Program-made: the position numbers and the translations under genes
Part shown: positions 46,956-57,167 of the stretch, piece after piece
Numbering within the stretch: the stretch's first letter is position 1
How the letters are laid out: every line of letters starts with the position of its first letter
Assembly (NCBI GenBank): GCA_027257055.1
Contig: JAPVLO010000568.1
Coordinates: 186,001 to 250,000 of the forward strand
From: Cephalopachus bancanus
Taxonomy: Eukaryota > Chordata > Mammalia > Primates > Tarsiidae
Reading direction: 5' to 3'
DNA length: 64,000 nt
The notes under the pieces: model-generated
The model's database searches: none
What the model saw: the letters and a program-made list of their open reading frames with translations, nothing else
Told to the model about the DNA's origin: nothing

Positions 46956-46964
46956 CAGGAAGGA

Positions 46965-48256
46965 TAGAGTAAGAGGGACCAGATTTATACTCCTGCCAGA
47001 AACAATCATAGAAAACGGACAAAAAATATGAAACAATGGTGTTCACATAACTGAAAATCAAACCATGAAGTACAGCTAGGCCTGAGAGATGGAAACAAAT
47101 GAGGTGAAAACTATGATTTCTGTAACTTACTATTTTGAGAGAGTTTTCAGACTATGCGCAGAAAGGGAACCTAGGCAGAGCTAAATAATCGAATTTCCAT
47201 GTCTGAGAAACATAGAAACTGTCATGACAATTATCATGTCTGAGATGAAAAAATACACTTTTGAAGAAATAATAGGTGTAAGTTTCCTAAAACTTGATAA
47301 TAAAAACTATAAACTCAGAGATTCAAGAAACCCACACATAAGAAATATATAAGGGAATTATCCGAAGGTGCTCATAATCAAGTTGACCAAAACCAGTAAT
47401 AAAGAGAAAAATTGAAAAGCAGCCAGAGATTAAGATGTGTTACATATAGAAGAATAAAGATAAAGATAGTATCATATTTCTTGTCAGAAACAATGGAAGC
47501 TTGAAGACAGTAGAGCAACAACTTCAAAGTACTGAAAAAATAAAATAAATTGTCAACCTACAATTCTACATTTAGTCAAAACTGTCTTTTAAAAATGAAG
47601 ACAAAAAAGTATTTTTTATACTTAACATTGAAACATTTATGAATGTCAAACTTGCAGCATAATAATTCTTAAAGAAATTCCTTCAAGCAAAAGAAAATGA
47701 TACTAGAAGAAAGTATGTATCTATGCAAAGGAATAAGTAGCACTAGAAATGGTAACTATGCAGGTAAATTTCCAAGAATTTTGATTATCAAAAATCTTGT
47801 AAAAATAATTGAGTGCTTGAACAACAAAACAAACAGACAAGCTCAATATATTATGGGGTTTATAACATATACATAGGTAAAATGTATGACAACCATAACA
47901 AAAAAATGGAAAGAGAAAAACAGAAACAGGCTATTGCAAATTTTTTATTCTATATATGAAATGGTATAGTATAGATTGTGACAAGTTAAAGATGCATAGT
48001 ATAAACCCTAATGCAACCACTAAAACAACAAAACAAAGCTATACCTACTATATCAACAAAGGTTATAAATTGATATTTTTTAAAAATACAAAGAAGAAAG
48101 AAAAAGAGAAAAAGTGGGAACAAAGATTATATGAGACAAACAACTAGAAAGCAAACAGCAAGATGGTAGATGAAAACCAAAAAATGTCAATAATCACATT
48201 AAATGTAAATGATCTAAAGATTCAAGTGAAAGGCAAATTGTTAGATTGACAAATAT
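46965..48256 (+). mobile_element. Old L1M LINE, 5' part
   Basis: AAAAGCAGCCAGAGATTAAG, CAGAAACAATGGAAGCTTGA, GACAGTAGAGCAACAACTTC, AAAGTACTGAAAAAATA, AGTAGCACTAGAAATGGTAA and TCAATAATCACATTAAATGT then GATCTAAAGATTC follow an L1M/HAL1-type element toward the start of ORF2. It breaks off at 48256. About 350 bases of expected L1M are missing before it resumes at 48848. Confidence 0.72.
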
Positions 48257-48577
48257 ATGAACTTTGTAGCAACTTGGATGGATTAGGAGTAGATCATACT
48301 CAGTGATCTATCCCAGAAACAAAGAACAGAGTACCATATGTTCTCACTCATAAGTGGACCTTGAACAATTATCATACTACTATAAGAAAGGGATTGGCAG
48401 TAGTGGGAAACTGCCAGAGGAGGGGAGGTGGGATTGGCAGTTGAGGGAAACTGCTAGGGGAGGGAGGGGCATACCTCATAAGCAAGGTTACCTGCATAAT
48501 CAATGTTTGTATACCTAACCCTGAATTGTACCCCACATTTTTATCATTTAAATAAATAAATAAATAAAAGAAAAAAG
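48257..48577 (+). mobile_element. L1 3' end fragment at a rearrangement
   Basis: ATGAACTTTGTAGCAACTTG, ACAAAGAACAGAGTACCATA, TCTCACTCATAAGTGGACC and TGTATACCTAACCCTGAATT then GTACCCCACAT are the ORF2 end and 3' UTR of the lineage-specific L1 type, with an (AAAT)n tail. The 3' UTR has its own short duplication (GGGATTGGCAGT twice). No target duplication brackets it. Its left edge abuts broken L1M and its tail runs straight into the inverted repeat. Confidence 0.82.
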
Positions 48578-48847
48578 AAAAGTCTTGTGAAAATTTGTCT
48601 AAGCAAACTTTATCATGAACATTGATAAAAATAGGAACAGATAATAACAGTGGGTCACATTGCACACTGTTTATTTCCAAAGTCCTTGATTATATGGTAT
48701 TTAATTTCATCATCATGAGTGCTTTCATGTAAGAGTTATTATAATCATTCTGTTTTTCTTTTTTTTTCATTTTCAATAGTTTTGTTGAGGTGTAATGGAA
48801 ATAAGCTGCACACATTTAAAGTATATAATTTAATAAGTTTTGACATA
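48575..48847 (-). repeat. Left arm of a 270-bp inverted repeat
   Basis: The reverse complement matches 49838-50112 with about a dozen differences, close to 95% identity by eye. From the outer end it contains about 180 bases of 3' flanking sequence (AAGTCTTGTGAAAATTTGTC ... TATAATCATTCTG), then about 95 bases of antisense L1M 3' end (TTGAGGTGTAATGGAAATAA ... AAGTTTTGACATA). Confidence 0.93.
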
Positions 48848-49930
48848 GTTTCAGAAAGAAGCAAATACATAATTATAGTGGGAAATTTTAATACTTCTCT
48901 CTTAATAATTGGTAAAGAAAAGTCGATAGAAAATCAGCATATATACACTTGAACAACATTAAAAATCAATTTTAAAAGATATTTTGAAAAATCTCTATAT
49001 ATTTATAAACTAATATACCACACTTCTAACTATCCCCTGGATCAAGCAAGAAATCAAAAAAGAAATTATGAAATCGTTTTACTGGATAAAAATGAAAACA
49101 GCACATCAGACTTCATGGTCTGATGTCAAAGCAGTACTTAAGGAGAAATGTATAGCGCAAAATGCCTTTATTAGAAAAGAAGATCTCAAACCAATGACCT
49201 CAGCTCTCACCTTAAGAAAGTAGAAAAGTAAGAGCAAAATATGCAGAAGAAAGGAAACAATAAAGATCAAAACTGAAATCAATTAAATAGAAAACAAAAT
49301 CGATAAAACTGAGAATATAAAATAATGCTACCACTTTGGAAAATGTTTCTGCAGTTCCTTAAAAATGTGAAACTTATACCTACCATATGATCTACGTATT
49401 TCATAAAAGAGAGCACAGGTTCATACATAGACTTGTGTATGAATGTTCATAGCAAATTTATTTGTAACAGTCTCAAACTAGAGGCAAACCAGGTGCCCAT
49501 CAACAGGCTAATGTAGCAACACTGTGGTAGGACTGTATAAGGAAATGCTACTCAACAGTGAAAAAAAATAAACTATGATACATGCAGCAACATGGATGAA
49601 ACTAAAATAATTATACTGAGTGAAAAAACTTAACCCCCCCCTCAAAAAGAGTGCATTGTATATGATTCTATTAATATAAAATTCTAGAAAAGACAAATTA
49701 ATCTATTTAAATTAATTAGCTTAACAGACTAAGCTAATCTATAACAGAAAGCAGATCAGTGATTGCTTGAGAGAGGAGCACAAGGAAACTATTGGGGGTG
49801 ATGCATATTGTGGTAATGATTTTCACAGGAATATACATATGTCAAAACTTATTAAATTATATACTTTAAATGTGTGCAGCTTATTTCAATTACACCTCAA
49901 CAAAACTATTGAAAATTAAAGAAAAAAGAA
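48848..49930 (+). mobile_element. Old L1M LINE, ORF2 and 3' end
   Basis: It resumes with ACATAATTATAGTGGGAAAT, CACACTTCTAACTATCCCCT, TTTATTAGAAAAGAAGATCT and TCAGCTCTCACCTTAAGAAA. Near 49325 it jumps to the ORF2 C-terminus (GCAACATGGATGAAACTAAA). The 3' UTR ends TGTCAAAACTTATTAAATTA ... TTACACCTCAACAAAAC ... AAAATTAAAG. It is probably the same element as 46965-48256. RT core sequence is deleted and frames are lost. Confidence 0.75.
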
Positions 49931-50112
49931 AAGCAGAATGATTATAATAACTCTTACATGAAAGCACTCTTTGATGATGAAATTAGATACCGTATAATCA
50001 AGGACTTTGGAAATAAACAGTGTACAATGTGACCCACAGTTATTATCTGTTCCTATTTTTATCAATGTTCATGATAAAGTTTGCTTACACAAATTTTCAC
50101 AAGACTTTTCTT
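49838..50112 (+). repeat. Right arm of a 270-bp inverted repeat
   Basis: This is likely the original copy: the L1M 3' end runs in frame with the rest of its element, followed by A-rich GAAAAAAGAAAAG and about 180 bases of flank ending CACAAGACTTTTCTT. The partner at 48575-48847 is an inverted duplicate. The intervening spacer is 990 bases. Confidence 0.93.
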
Positions 50113-51536
50113 GGTGTGTGAGGAGTGTGTCTGTAATGATTGTACTGTGCATGGTAGTTTTAGCTTCTTTAATCCTAGTTTGGCATAAATCAGCAATCCT
50201 TCATTTTCCAGAATATGACATATATTGTATTAAATTTTTCTCCCTCTCTATTTTTTTGTCTCTCAGTCTTGACCCTGATTACCTTCCAGATGCTCTATGA
50301 GGATAGCTGGGAGCACTATCTGGTTTATCATTTATCCACATACGTAACACAGCTATTTAAAAATGTACTGCTGAGATTCATTGAAGCTAAAATAAAACAC
50401 CCTAAGTATAAATTCCATTTTTCAAAAGGCTTATCCAATAAGTCAAACCAGAAAAAGTGGAAAGTCTGACTTCTAAGTGCAAGATCAGGAGAAATATCTG
50501 TGCCTTGTCCAATCAAACATTTGAGGCCAAGCAAACTCCTTGGGAAAGCTTAATTTTTTTATTACCAATTTATGAGTTTGGGGATAAAATGTTTTAGGAG
50601 CCTCATTGCTAAGTCAGAGGAACCAATATTTTTCTGTTAACAGGCAAGCTGTCACATAAACAAATCAGTTTAAAACCTCCATTTAGTAACTCAGGGAAAA
50701 CGTCTGCTCCAGAGGCACACAAAGCCAGTTCTTTGCTGTATTTTGGTCTCCTAAATTAGGCCACCAAAACCCTCACTAGCTTCCATTCTAGTGAATATAT
50801 GTATCACTGTTCCACGTCTATTTAGGAGATTCTAACTCATTTTGCTAAGTAATGTGTTATAATTTTTTGATTCAAGAACAAAGTTTTTCTTCTTTGTTAT
50901 TTGAGAAAGAGGAGTTTGAGGCCTTATGTTGGTTTCATTTATCATGTCCTTTCTTCTTCTCCTGGAGTACAAATGTGATAGATGATAAAGTCTCCTGGCA
51001 AGGCTAAGGTCATAACTTTTGAAATTGGAGAGGAAAAAGAAGACCCCGAGACTAAGAGAACTATTTTTCTAAGGACTTATTTGCGGAACTGCTTCAATGT
51101 CCATCTAATTTTTTGCTTTTTACCCTTCTGAATCTTAAAAGAAAAGCAGTGCTTGCTATCATTAAATGGAGATAGGTGTGAATGCTGTTAAGATGTACTG
51201 CTCTATGCTGAATGAGTCTTTGAGACCTACTGTCACTTTGAACAAACTGATTTAACCAACATCAGATCAACAAATTCTAAGCACTGGGCATTATGATAGG
51301 TGCAAAGGATCAATTTACCTTTAAGGTGTAGTCCTTTCCCTGAAGGGAAATGATACATAATGTAGCGTATTTCATGTGTGAACTGACGTATGGAACATGA
51401 TATGCATACAGTCTTTTTGGAAACAATTTACTACATAAAGCAAGATATTATTATGTGTGTGTGCCATGTGTGTGTCTTTTAGCTCTTTGTTATAGCACGG
51501 TACTGATAAGGAGTGTGTCAGGTGGTGTTTGTCATA
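50113..51536. other. No recognisable feature
   Basis: No family or coding frame assigned. Frames at 50007-50300 and 50215-50469 begin in or beside the inverted-repeat arm and have no motif. Confidence 0.4.
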
Positions 51537-51712
51537 GTTGGTTATGCACCACCTCCATCAGAATCACATGAAAATGCTTGGGGGGAAAAAACCGTCTTGG
51601 GCTCCACTCCAATTCCAATTATCAGAATCTCTGAGAGGTGAGACCTGGGAATCTGAGCATTAACTCTCAGTTCCTAGGTAACTCAGTGTACATCAAGTTT
51701 TAAAAAGCACTG
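51537..51712 (+). mobile_element. MER5A-like hAT DNA transposon
   Basis: CACCTCCATCAGAATCACAT, GGCTCCACTCCAATTCCAAT, TCAGAATCTCTGAGAGGTGA, GACCTGGGAATCTGAGCATT and TACATCAAGTTTTAAAAAGC follow the MER5A/B order. The terminal repeats are decayed. Confidence 0.65.
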
Positions 51713-52063
51713 CTGTATGAACAAGTAATAAGAATGATCTCAATTTTTAAATTGTGAAGGTGACCTATGGATATAATGCCAGAAAAGTACAGATGGCCTC
51801 TCACAACTCCTGGAAAAGACATACAAACTTCATGGTGCTAGTGGTGGCTCAGGGTCACCACTTCAGAAATAGTAGTGCTATCTTTCCAGGGTACAACAGA
51901 AATACTTGCTAGGGAAAGTTCTGACCAGCAGAGAGGGGCAGTGGGAAGAAAAGGCTCAACACTGGGGAAATGAGCACTTGGTTCTCACTCTGCTTCTGCT
52001 GCCCACTGGTTTTGTGAGACCAGAAAGGTCACTTCTCTTATTGTTACTCTTTTCTTTTTTGAC
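51713..52063. other. No recognisable feature
   Basis: Nothing assigned; a 72-codon frame at 51906-52124 is unsupported. Confidence 0.4.
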
Positions 52064-52220
52064 GAGTTTGTCTTTTTTTAAATTTTATTTTATTATAGAG
52101 ATGTGGGGCACAAGTGAGGATTAACTATGCAAGTAGGCTGCATGCAGGTGAAGTTTGGGCCTTCAACTGGCCCTCCCTTTCCCGGGTTTGACAGGTACCC
52201 TTTGTGTTGTTATGTGTTCC
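52064..52220 (-). mobile_element. Short L1 3' end fragment
   Basis: Reverse reading gives a 3' UTR-like end: GGGTACCTGTCAAACCCGGG, CAGCCTACTTGCATAGTTAA, TCCTCACTTGTGCCCCACAT, TAATAAAATAAAATTTAAAA. It resembles, but is not identical to, the lineage-specific L1 tail. Imperfect duplications flank it (ACTCTTTTCTTTTTTGACG and ACTCCTTTTGTTTTTTAACG). Confidence 0.55.
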
Positions 52221-52861
52221 CACTCCTTTTGTTTTTTAACGCAAGGCAAAAATCACATAAATACACTTTTAACACATCAAATGTAAGTGTAAGTCGATGC
52301 TTTCTCTGCCCATCTGATTAGGTAATTGTGAGATGCAAGGGAAATGAAGTCATTATAGTGGCTTGAGGAGAATAGATGGTGTTCTTAACACATGCAAAGT
52401 ATTCAGCTTATTACTCCATTAATATTTCTCCTTGGAAAGTGTCTAAAAGCAAAGTAATGTCTTCTCTGGCTGAAAGAGGGAGATCTAGCTGGCTTTCGTT
52501 TACCACCATCTTTCTTACCAAAGACTAAGTAATAACTCCCCCTACTGTCCTTCCTCCTTGGTCCTGAAGCAACCACTGGAATTCAGAACAGGCCATTGTG
52601 GTAGGATTCCCTGGAGCAAAGGTCATGTGAGGGGTCCACTGTCTATGACTCCCTCAACATTTGATTCTCTTTTAATTGAGGAAATTTGTGGGGTCAGAGC
52701 CATTGGTGTTATTATTCACTGTTTGCACTGGGCATAAGAAACCAGTAACTTGTTACCACAGCAACAAGATTTTATGTGAGTTTTTTTTTTTCCTAACTGA
52801 ACTTCCTTAACTGGAATATCTATAGGTCACTGCTCTTTGTCATAAAACCAGAGGGGTGATA
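52221..52861. other. No recognisable feature
   Basis: No assignable repeat or gene. Confidence 0.4.
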
Positions 52862-53365
52862 TATTCTTTATCTATGGCCATGTGATAAATTACCCAAAAA
52901 CTTAGTGGCTTAAAACAACAAACATTTGTCAACTCTCTGTCTGTGGATCTGAAATCCAGGAGCTGCTAGAGAGGATCCTCTGATTCACAAGTCTGCAATT
53001 AAAATATCAGCTGAACCTGCAATCTCATATACGGGAGGATCAGCTTCTAAGCTCACTCGCATGGTTTTTGGCAGGATTCATTCAAATTCTTGCTGGCTGT
53101 TGGCCAGAGGGCTCCCTCAATTCCCTACCACATGGACATATTCATAGGGCAGCTCACAACGTGACAGTCTGCTTCCCTCAGAGTGAGAACTCTCTGAGAT
53201 AAAGAGAGAGAATACTAATTCCAGAAGGGGCATCCCATGACTTTTGTCATATCCTACTAGCTAAAATCAAATCACTAGGTCCAGTCCACGCTCAAGGGGA
53301 GAAGGTTATGCAAGGGCACGAACTGCAGGAGGTAGGGATTACTGGGGACCCTCTTAGAAACATTT
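52862..53365 (-). mobile_element. MLT1-type MaLR LTR, nearly complete
   Basis: Plus strand opens GATAAATTACCCAAAAACTT then AGTGGCTTAAAACAACAAAC, the complement of the LTR 3' end. It continues CTGAAATCCAGGAGCTGC, GATCAGCTTCTAAGCTCACT, CTTGCTGGCTGTTGGCCAGA, TAGGGCAGCTCACAACGTGA, CAAATCACTAGGTCCAGTCC and GGGACCCTCTTAGAA. About 500 bases, the best preserved minus-strand member of this group here. Confidence 0.75.
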
Positions 53366-53689
53366 CTTCCAAGGTTAATTTGTGGTTTACCAATCAATTG
53401 ATGATATTTGTCATGTATTTTCTCTATGTAGAAAGTAAATAGCCAAGTGTTCGAACAGTACAAAATGTGCTTGATTCTTTAACTAATACATTTGTTTTAT
53501 CTTATCCTATCATATATAAACCTAGTATTTATTTATTTGTATTGTTAACTCTATAGTTACAGCATATAGAAAGTGAAATTTACATGAGGATATGGAACAA
53601 CTTATTCTAGGTGCTCAGGTTGGGTAAGTCTTCATGAGCACATAAGTAGTATCTAGAATGTACAGAGGTAACATAGCATGCATAAAGTG
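53366..53689. other. No recognisable feature
   Basis: AT-rich spacer; nothing assigned. Confidence 0.4.
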
Positions 53690-53834
53690 CAACAATACTG
53701 ACTCAGGGATTAAGAAACTTTAAATTCAAATCCTGACTCAGCCACTTAGTAGCTGTGTGAATTTGAGTAAGTTAGTTTCTCTAAGTCTTGATTTATTTGC
53801 CTGAATAATGAAAGCTAAAAATAGCTCTTACATC

Positions 53835-54739
53835 AAAATGCAAATCAAAACCACAATGATGCCACCTCACACCAGTTAGAATGGCTATTATTAGAAAATC
53901 AAAGAACAGCAGATATTGGCGCCATTGTGGAGAAAAGGTAGTGCTCATCCTCTCTTGATAGGATTATACACTGTTTTCTATGGAAAACAGTATGGAGATT
54001 TCTGAAAGGACTAAAAATTGAATTACCATTTGACCTAGAAACTCCACTCCTAGGGATATACCTAAAGAAAAGGAAATCAATATATAAAAAAGACACCTGT
54101 GCTTGCATGCTCATTGCAGCACTATTCACAATAGCAGAATCATGGACCCAAACTAATTGCCCACCAACAATTGACCGAATAAAGAAATGTGGTATATATA
54201 CACCATGGAATACTACACAGCCATAACAAAGAATGAAATCACTTCCTTTGCAGCAACATGGATGGAACTGGAGATCATCATCCTAAGTGAACTGACTCAG
54301 AAACAGAGAACCAAATTCCACGTGTTCGCACTCATATGCTAGAGCTAAATAGTCACAAAAAATGAAAATAATAGACAATAGGGGCACCAATAAGGGGGGA
54401 GGTGGTAAGGGGAGGTTAAAGTTCAGAAACCACCTATGGGGTACAATGTTCACTATCTGGAGAATGGGCCACATGAGACTCAATCCCTACCACTACACAA
54501 TATGTCCATGTAATAAACAGGCATGTGTACTCCCTGAATCTAAAATAAAGATGACAAAAAATTCAAAAGTAAGTGAAATTAATCTATGGCAATTTAAGTC
54601 AGGGTAAGGTTTTCTTTAGGAAAGATGGGGGAAGGTAGTGATTTGAAGGAGGTATTGGACAGAGAATGTTAAACATGCTCAAATGATTTTTTAGACATTT
54701 AATCATTTCTGATTAAACCACTTAGTAACTTAAAAAAAG
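53835..54739 (+). mobile_element. 5'-truncated L1 with apparent 3' transduction
   Basis: TAGCTCTTACATC (53822-53834) and TAGCTCCTACATC (54740-54752) flank the insertion. It begins in ORF2 at AAAATGCAAATCAAAACCAC and continues through CACCATGGAATACTACACAG to an L1 3' UTR ending GTACTCCCTGAATCTAAAAT. The element's own AATAAA is at 54544-54549. Some 165-180 bases of non-L1 sequence follow, with ATTAAA at 54712-54717 and a short A7 tract just before the right duplication. The L1 looks like an older primate L1P/L1MA type, unlike those at 33.6 and 43 kb. ORF2 remnants are broken. Confidence 0.85.
54554..54739 (+). other. Putative L1 3'-transduced segment
   Basis: Sequence from about TGACAAAAAATTCAAAAGTA to CTTAAAAAAAG lies downstream of the L1 polyadenylation signal yet inside the target duplication. 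ATTAAA is 15 bases before the terminal A run, as expected of read-through transcription ending at a downstream genomic signal. It is not recognisable as any repeat and would come from the source locus. Confidence 0.75.
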
Positions 54740-54850
54740 TAGCTCCTACATCTTAGCACTTATAAGGACAGAATTTAGTCCTTTGAAAAAAGGAGTACTG
54801 AGCTGGACACAGAGTAGGTACTAAATAAATGCCCTGTTATTATATGATTT

Positions 54851-55809
54851 ATTGGGATCTTTTGAGGTAGGGTGGAGGTCACAAGATTACTTCTATTTGA
54901 GAAATCTGGAAATTAGAGTTGATTCTATTATTATTAGACACTCTACACTATGATATTACATTTTCTTTATTATACTAGAGTTTGGATGTACTTTAATAAT
55001 TTTCTCAAAGAATACATTCTATCCTATAGCCTCATGCCTACCTTCTCTTGGTGGTCAATCTTTATAATTTTGACGTGTTCTTTAGCAAAAAACCGCTGTT
55101 ATAGTTTTATAGTTACCCATATTCTGGTAAATATGATGTATTAGAGGAAGAATTCCTGCTTCCACCAAGCTTGAAGAGTGATTTATGTGCAATGACAGGT
55201 TAAAATGAGCTAGTTTCCCACGCTGATATAAAACAGGTACTGGGAATTTTGTTCTTCCTGGTCCCTGACTCTGCTCACTTAAAAGGTGATTTATTCTGAT
55301 CCACTTCTCTATTTTTTTCTGACTTTGCCATTATTTTCTCATGAGCAGACATCACTTCAAGTTTTCTCAGTGCTTTTGTCCAGGGGGCAAGTCTCTGGAA
55401 ATAACTAGCCAAGCTTTCTTGAGCTTATTTTGATGAAGCTTTGTTTACTCCCTACCGCAGAGCTAGGTTTACATTTTCTGTTGAGTTTACTTCAGCCCCA
55501 ATCGTGGGATTTACTACCCCACCCCCCTCCACCGCTGCCTTCATGCTTCCACTTGCGTTTGGTACTAGCCAGATTGGGTTGGTGGAACTAAGGACCCTTA
55601 TTGAGCAGTGCCTTGCTGAGAACTTTGTAGCTGTATATTCGCTCCTCTGAGATCTTGTTAGTTTGATGTCTTTGATTGCCTAGGGCATAGCAAATAACAT
55701 GCGATTTGATTGATAGTTTTGAGTTGTAATAGATAATTGATGCTTCTCATCCTCAACCAGTTACTGAAACCCAAACACTACAGTTTTGTATGACAAGAAT
55801 AGTGTCCTA
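54851..55809. other. No recognised repeat; one unsupported frame
   Basis: A frame at 55441-55650 encodes 69 residues including PPPSTAAFMLPLAFGTSQ. It is somewhat more complex in composition than most frames here, but I do not recognise it and it has no visible splice or start context. Confidence 0.35.
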
Positions 55810-55822
55810 AGAAAAGACAACT

Positions 55823-56131
55823 GGCCGGGCTCGGTGGCTCAGCCTGTAATCCCGTGCTTTGGGAGGCCGAGGTGAGTGAATTACCTGAGTCCGTGGGTTC
55901 GAGACCTGCCTGGGCAACTTGGCGAGACCTCATCTCTACAATAAATCAAAAACTAGCCGGGCGTGGTAGCACATGCCTGTAGTTCCAGCTACTTGGAAGG
56001 CTGAGGCGGAAGGATCGCCGGAGCCCCAGCAAGTTGAGGCTGTGGTGGCCGGGAGCAGCCACTGCACTCCAGTCTGGGCGACAGAGTGAGACTCCAACTC
56101 AAACAAATAAACAACAACAAAAAAAAAAAAT
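55823..56131 (+). mobile_element. Full-length dimeric Alu, lineage-specific
   Basis: It starts GGCCGGGCTCGGTGGCTCAG, has linker ACAATAAATCAAAAACTAGC, and right-arm GAAGGATCGCCGGAGCCCCA. It ends GAGACTCCAACTC with a mixed A tail. AGAAAAGACAACT (55810-55822) and AGAAAAGAAAACT (56132-56144) flank it. The left arm has AATCCCGTGCTTTGGG, a variant between the standard form and that at 22151-22445. Confidence 0.95.
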
Positions 56132-56144
56132 AGAAAAGAAAACT

Positions 56145-56447
56145 GGGCCGGGTGTGATGGGCCACACCTGTAATCCCAGTACTTTGGGAGGCCAAGGCGA
56201 GAGGATTGCCTGAGCCCAGGGGTTCAAGATCAGCTTGAGCAACATAGCAAGACCTCATCTCTACAATACATTTTTAAAAAATAGCCAGGTGTGCGGGCAC
56301 ATGCCTGTAGCTCCAGCTACATGGAAGGCTGAGGCAGAAGGATTGCCTAAGCCCAACAGGCCAAGGCTGCGGTAGGCATGAGCGTGCCATTATACTTCAG
56401 CCAGGGTGATAGAGTGATACTCTGACATAAAGAAAAAAAAAAGAAAA
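56145..56447 (+). mobile_element. Second tandem Alu
   Basis: It begins GGGCCGGGTGTGATGGGCCA directly after the first Alu's right duplication, in the same orientation, and ends GATACTCTGACATAAAG plus an AAAG-rich tail. It is more diverged than its neighbour, so it is probably the older insertion. The younger Alu likely inserted at its A-rich flank. Confidence 0.92.
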
Positions 56448-56514
56448 GAAAGAAAGAAAATTGGATATCAGCAGGTTGCTTTTGTAAATTTATACCTTTT
56501 TCATGTATTCTCTC

Positions 56515-56750
56515 TTTTTTTTTTTTTTTTGAGTTGGGATCTCATTCTGTGACACAGGCTGGAGTGCAGTAGCAACATCACGGCTCACCTCAGCCTCAAC
56601 CTCCTGGGCTCAAATGATCCTTCTGCCTTAGCCTCCTGAGTAGATGGGACTATGGGAGCCTGCCATCATGACCGCCTAATTTTTTGCATCTTTTAGAGAG
56701 ACAAGGTCTTGCTATGCTGTTTAGGTGGGGCTCAAACTTCTAACCTCCTA
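56515..56750 (-). mobile_element. Old Alu, 5'-truncated
   Basis: T18 then GAGTTGGGATCTCATTCTGT, CTCCTGGGCTCAAATGATCC, and AGACAAGGTCTTGCTATGCT. The match fades near CTAACCTCCTATACTTACC, so about 50-60 bases of the left arm start are missing. Divergence is AluJ-like. Confidence 0.85.
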
Positions 56751-57030
56751 TACTTACCAACTTATTTGATTAATTAATCATATTATTAGCAGATACCTTT
56801 TCTTCAGTTTCTATTGCTGAATAACAAATTACTCTCAAAACATAGTGGATTGAAAGAATCATTTTACTTTGTTCATGATTTTATGAATCCGAAATTCGGA
56901 AAAGGCTCAGGTGGGTCATTCCTGAATTCATGTGATTTCAATTGAGATGAATGAAGCTGGAGGATCTATTTCCAAGGTGACTTCACATATATATCTGGTG
57001 CCTCATTTTTTCCCCTTGTTCTTGCGTGTA

Positions 57031-57115
57031 CTCTCTCCCTTCCTCCCTTCTTCCTTCCCTCTTCCCTCCCTCCCTTCCTCCCTCTCTCCCTCTCTTCCTC
57101 TCTCTCTCTCTCTCC
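57031..57115 (+). repeat. Polypyrimidine CT-rich tract
   Basis: 85 bases of only C and T on the plus strand, made of CCCTTCCTCC units and ending in a CTCTCT run. Possible H-DNA former. Three overlapping frames across it are low-complexity by-products. Confidence 0.9.
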
Positions 57116-57167
57116 ACATGCCATTTCAACTTCAATGGGGCTTGGACTTTTCACAGGATGGTGGTCT

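Larger units (their letters stand above)
53690..54850 (+). mobile_element. MIR SINE split by an L1
   Basis: Left part: AAATTCAAATCCTGACTCAG, CCACTTAGTAGCTGTGTGAA, TTTGAGTAAGTTAGTTTCTC, then AAAAATAGCTCTTACATC. Right part from 54740: TAGCTCCTACATCTTAGCAC, GAGCTGGACACAGAGTAGGT and ACTAAATAAATGCC. Removing 53835-54752 joins the halves in the right MIR order. Confidence 0.82.

Noticed and set aside
55441..55650. 69-codon frame considered as a possible exon or processed pseudogene
   Set aside because: No recognisable family, A tail or target duplication.
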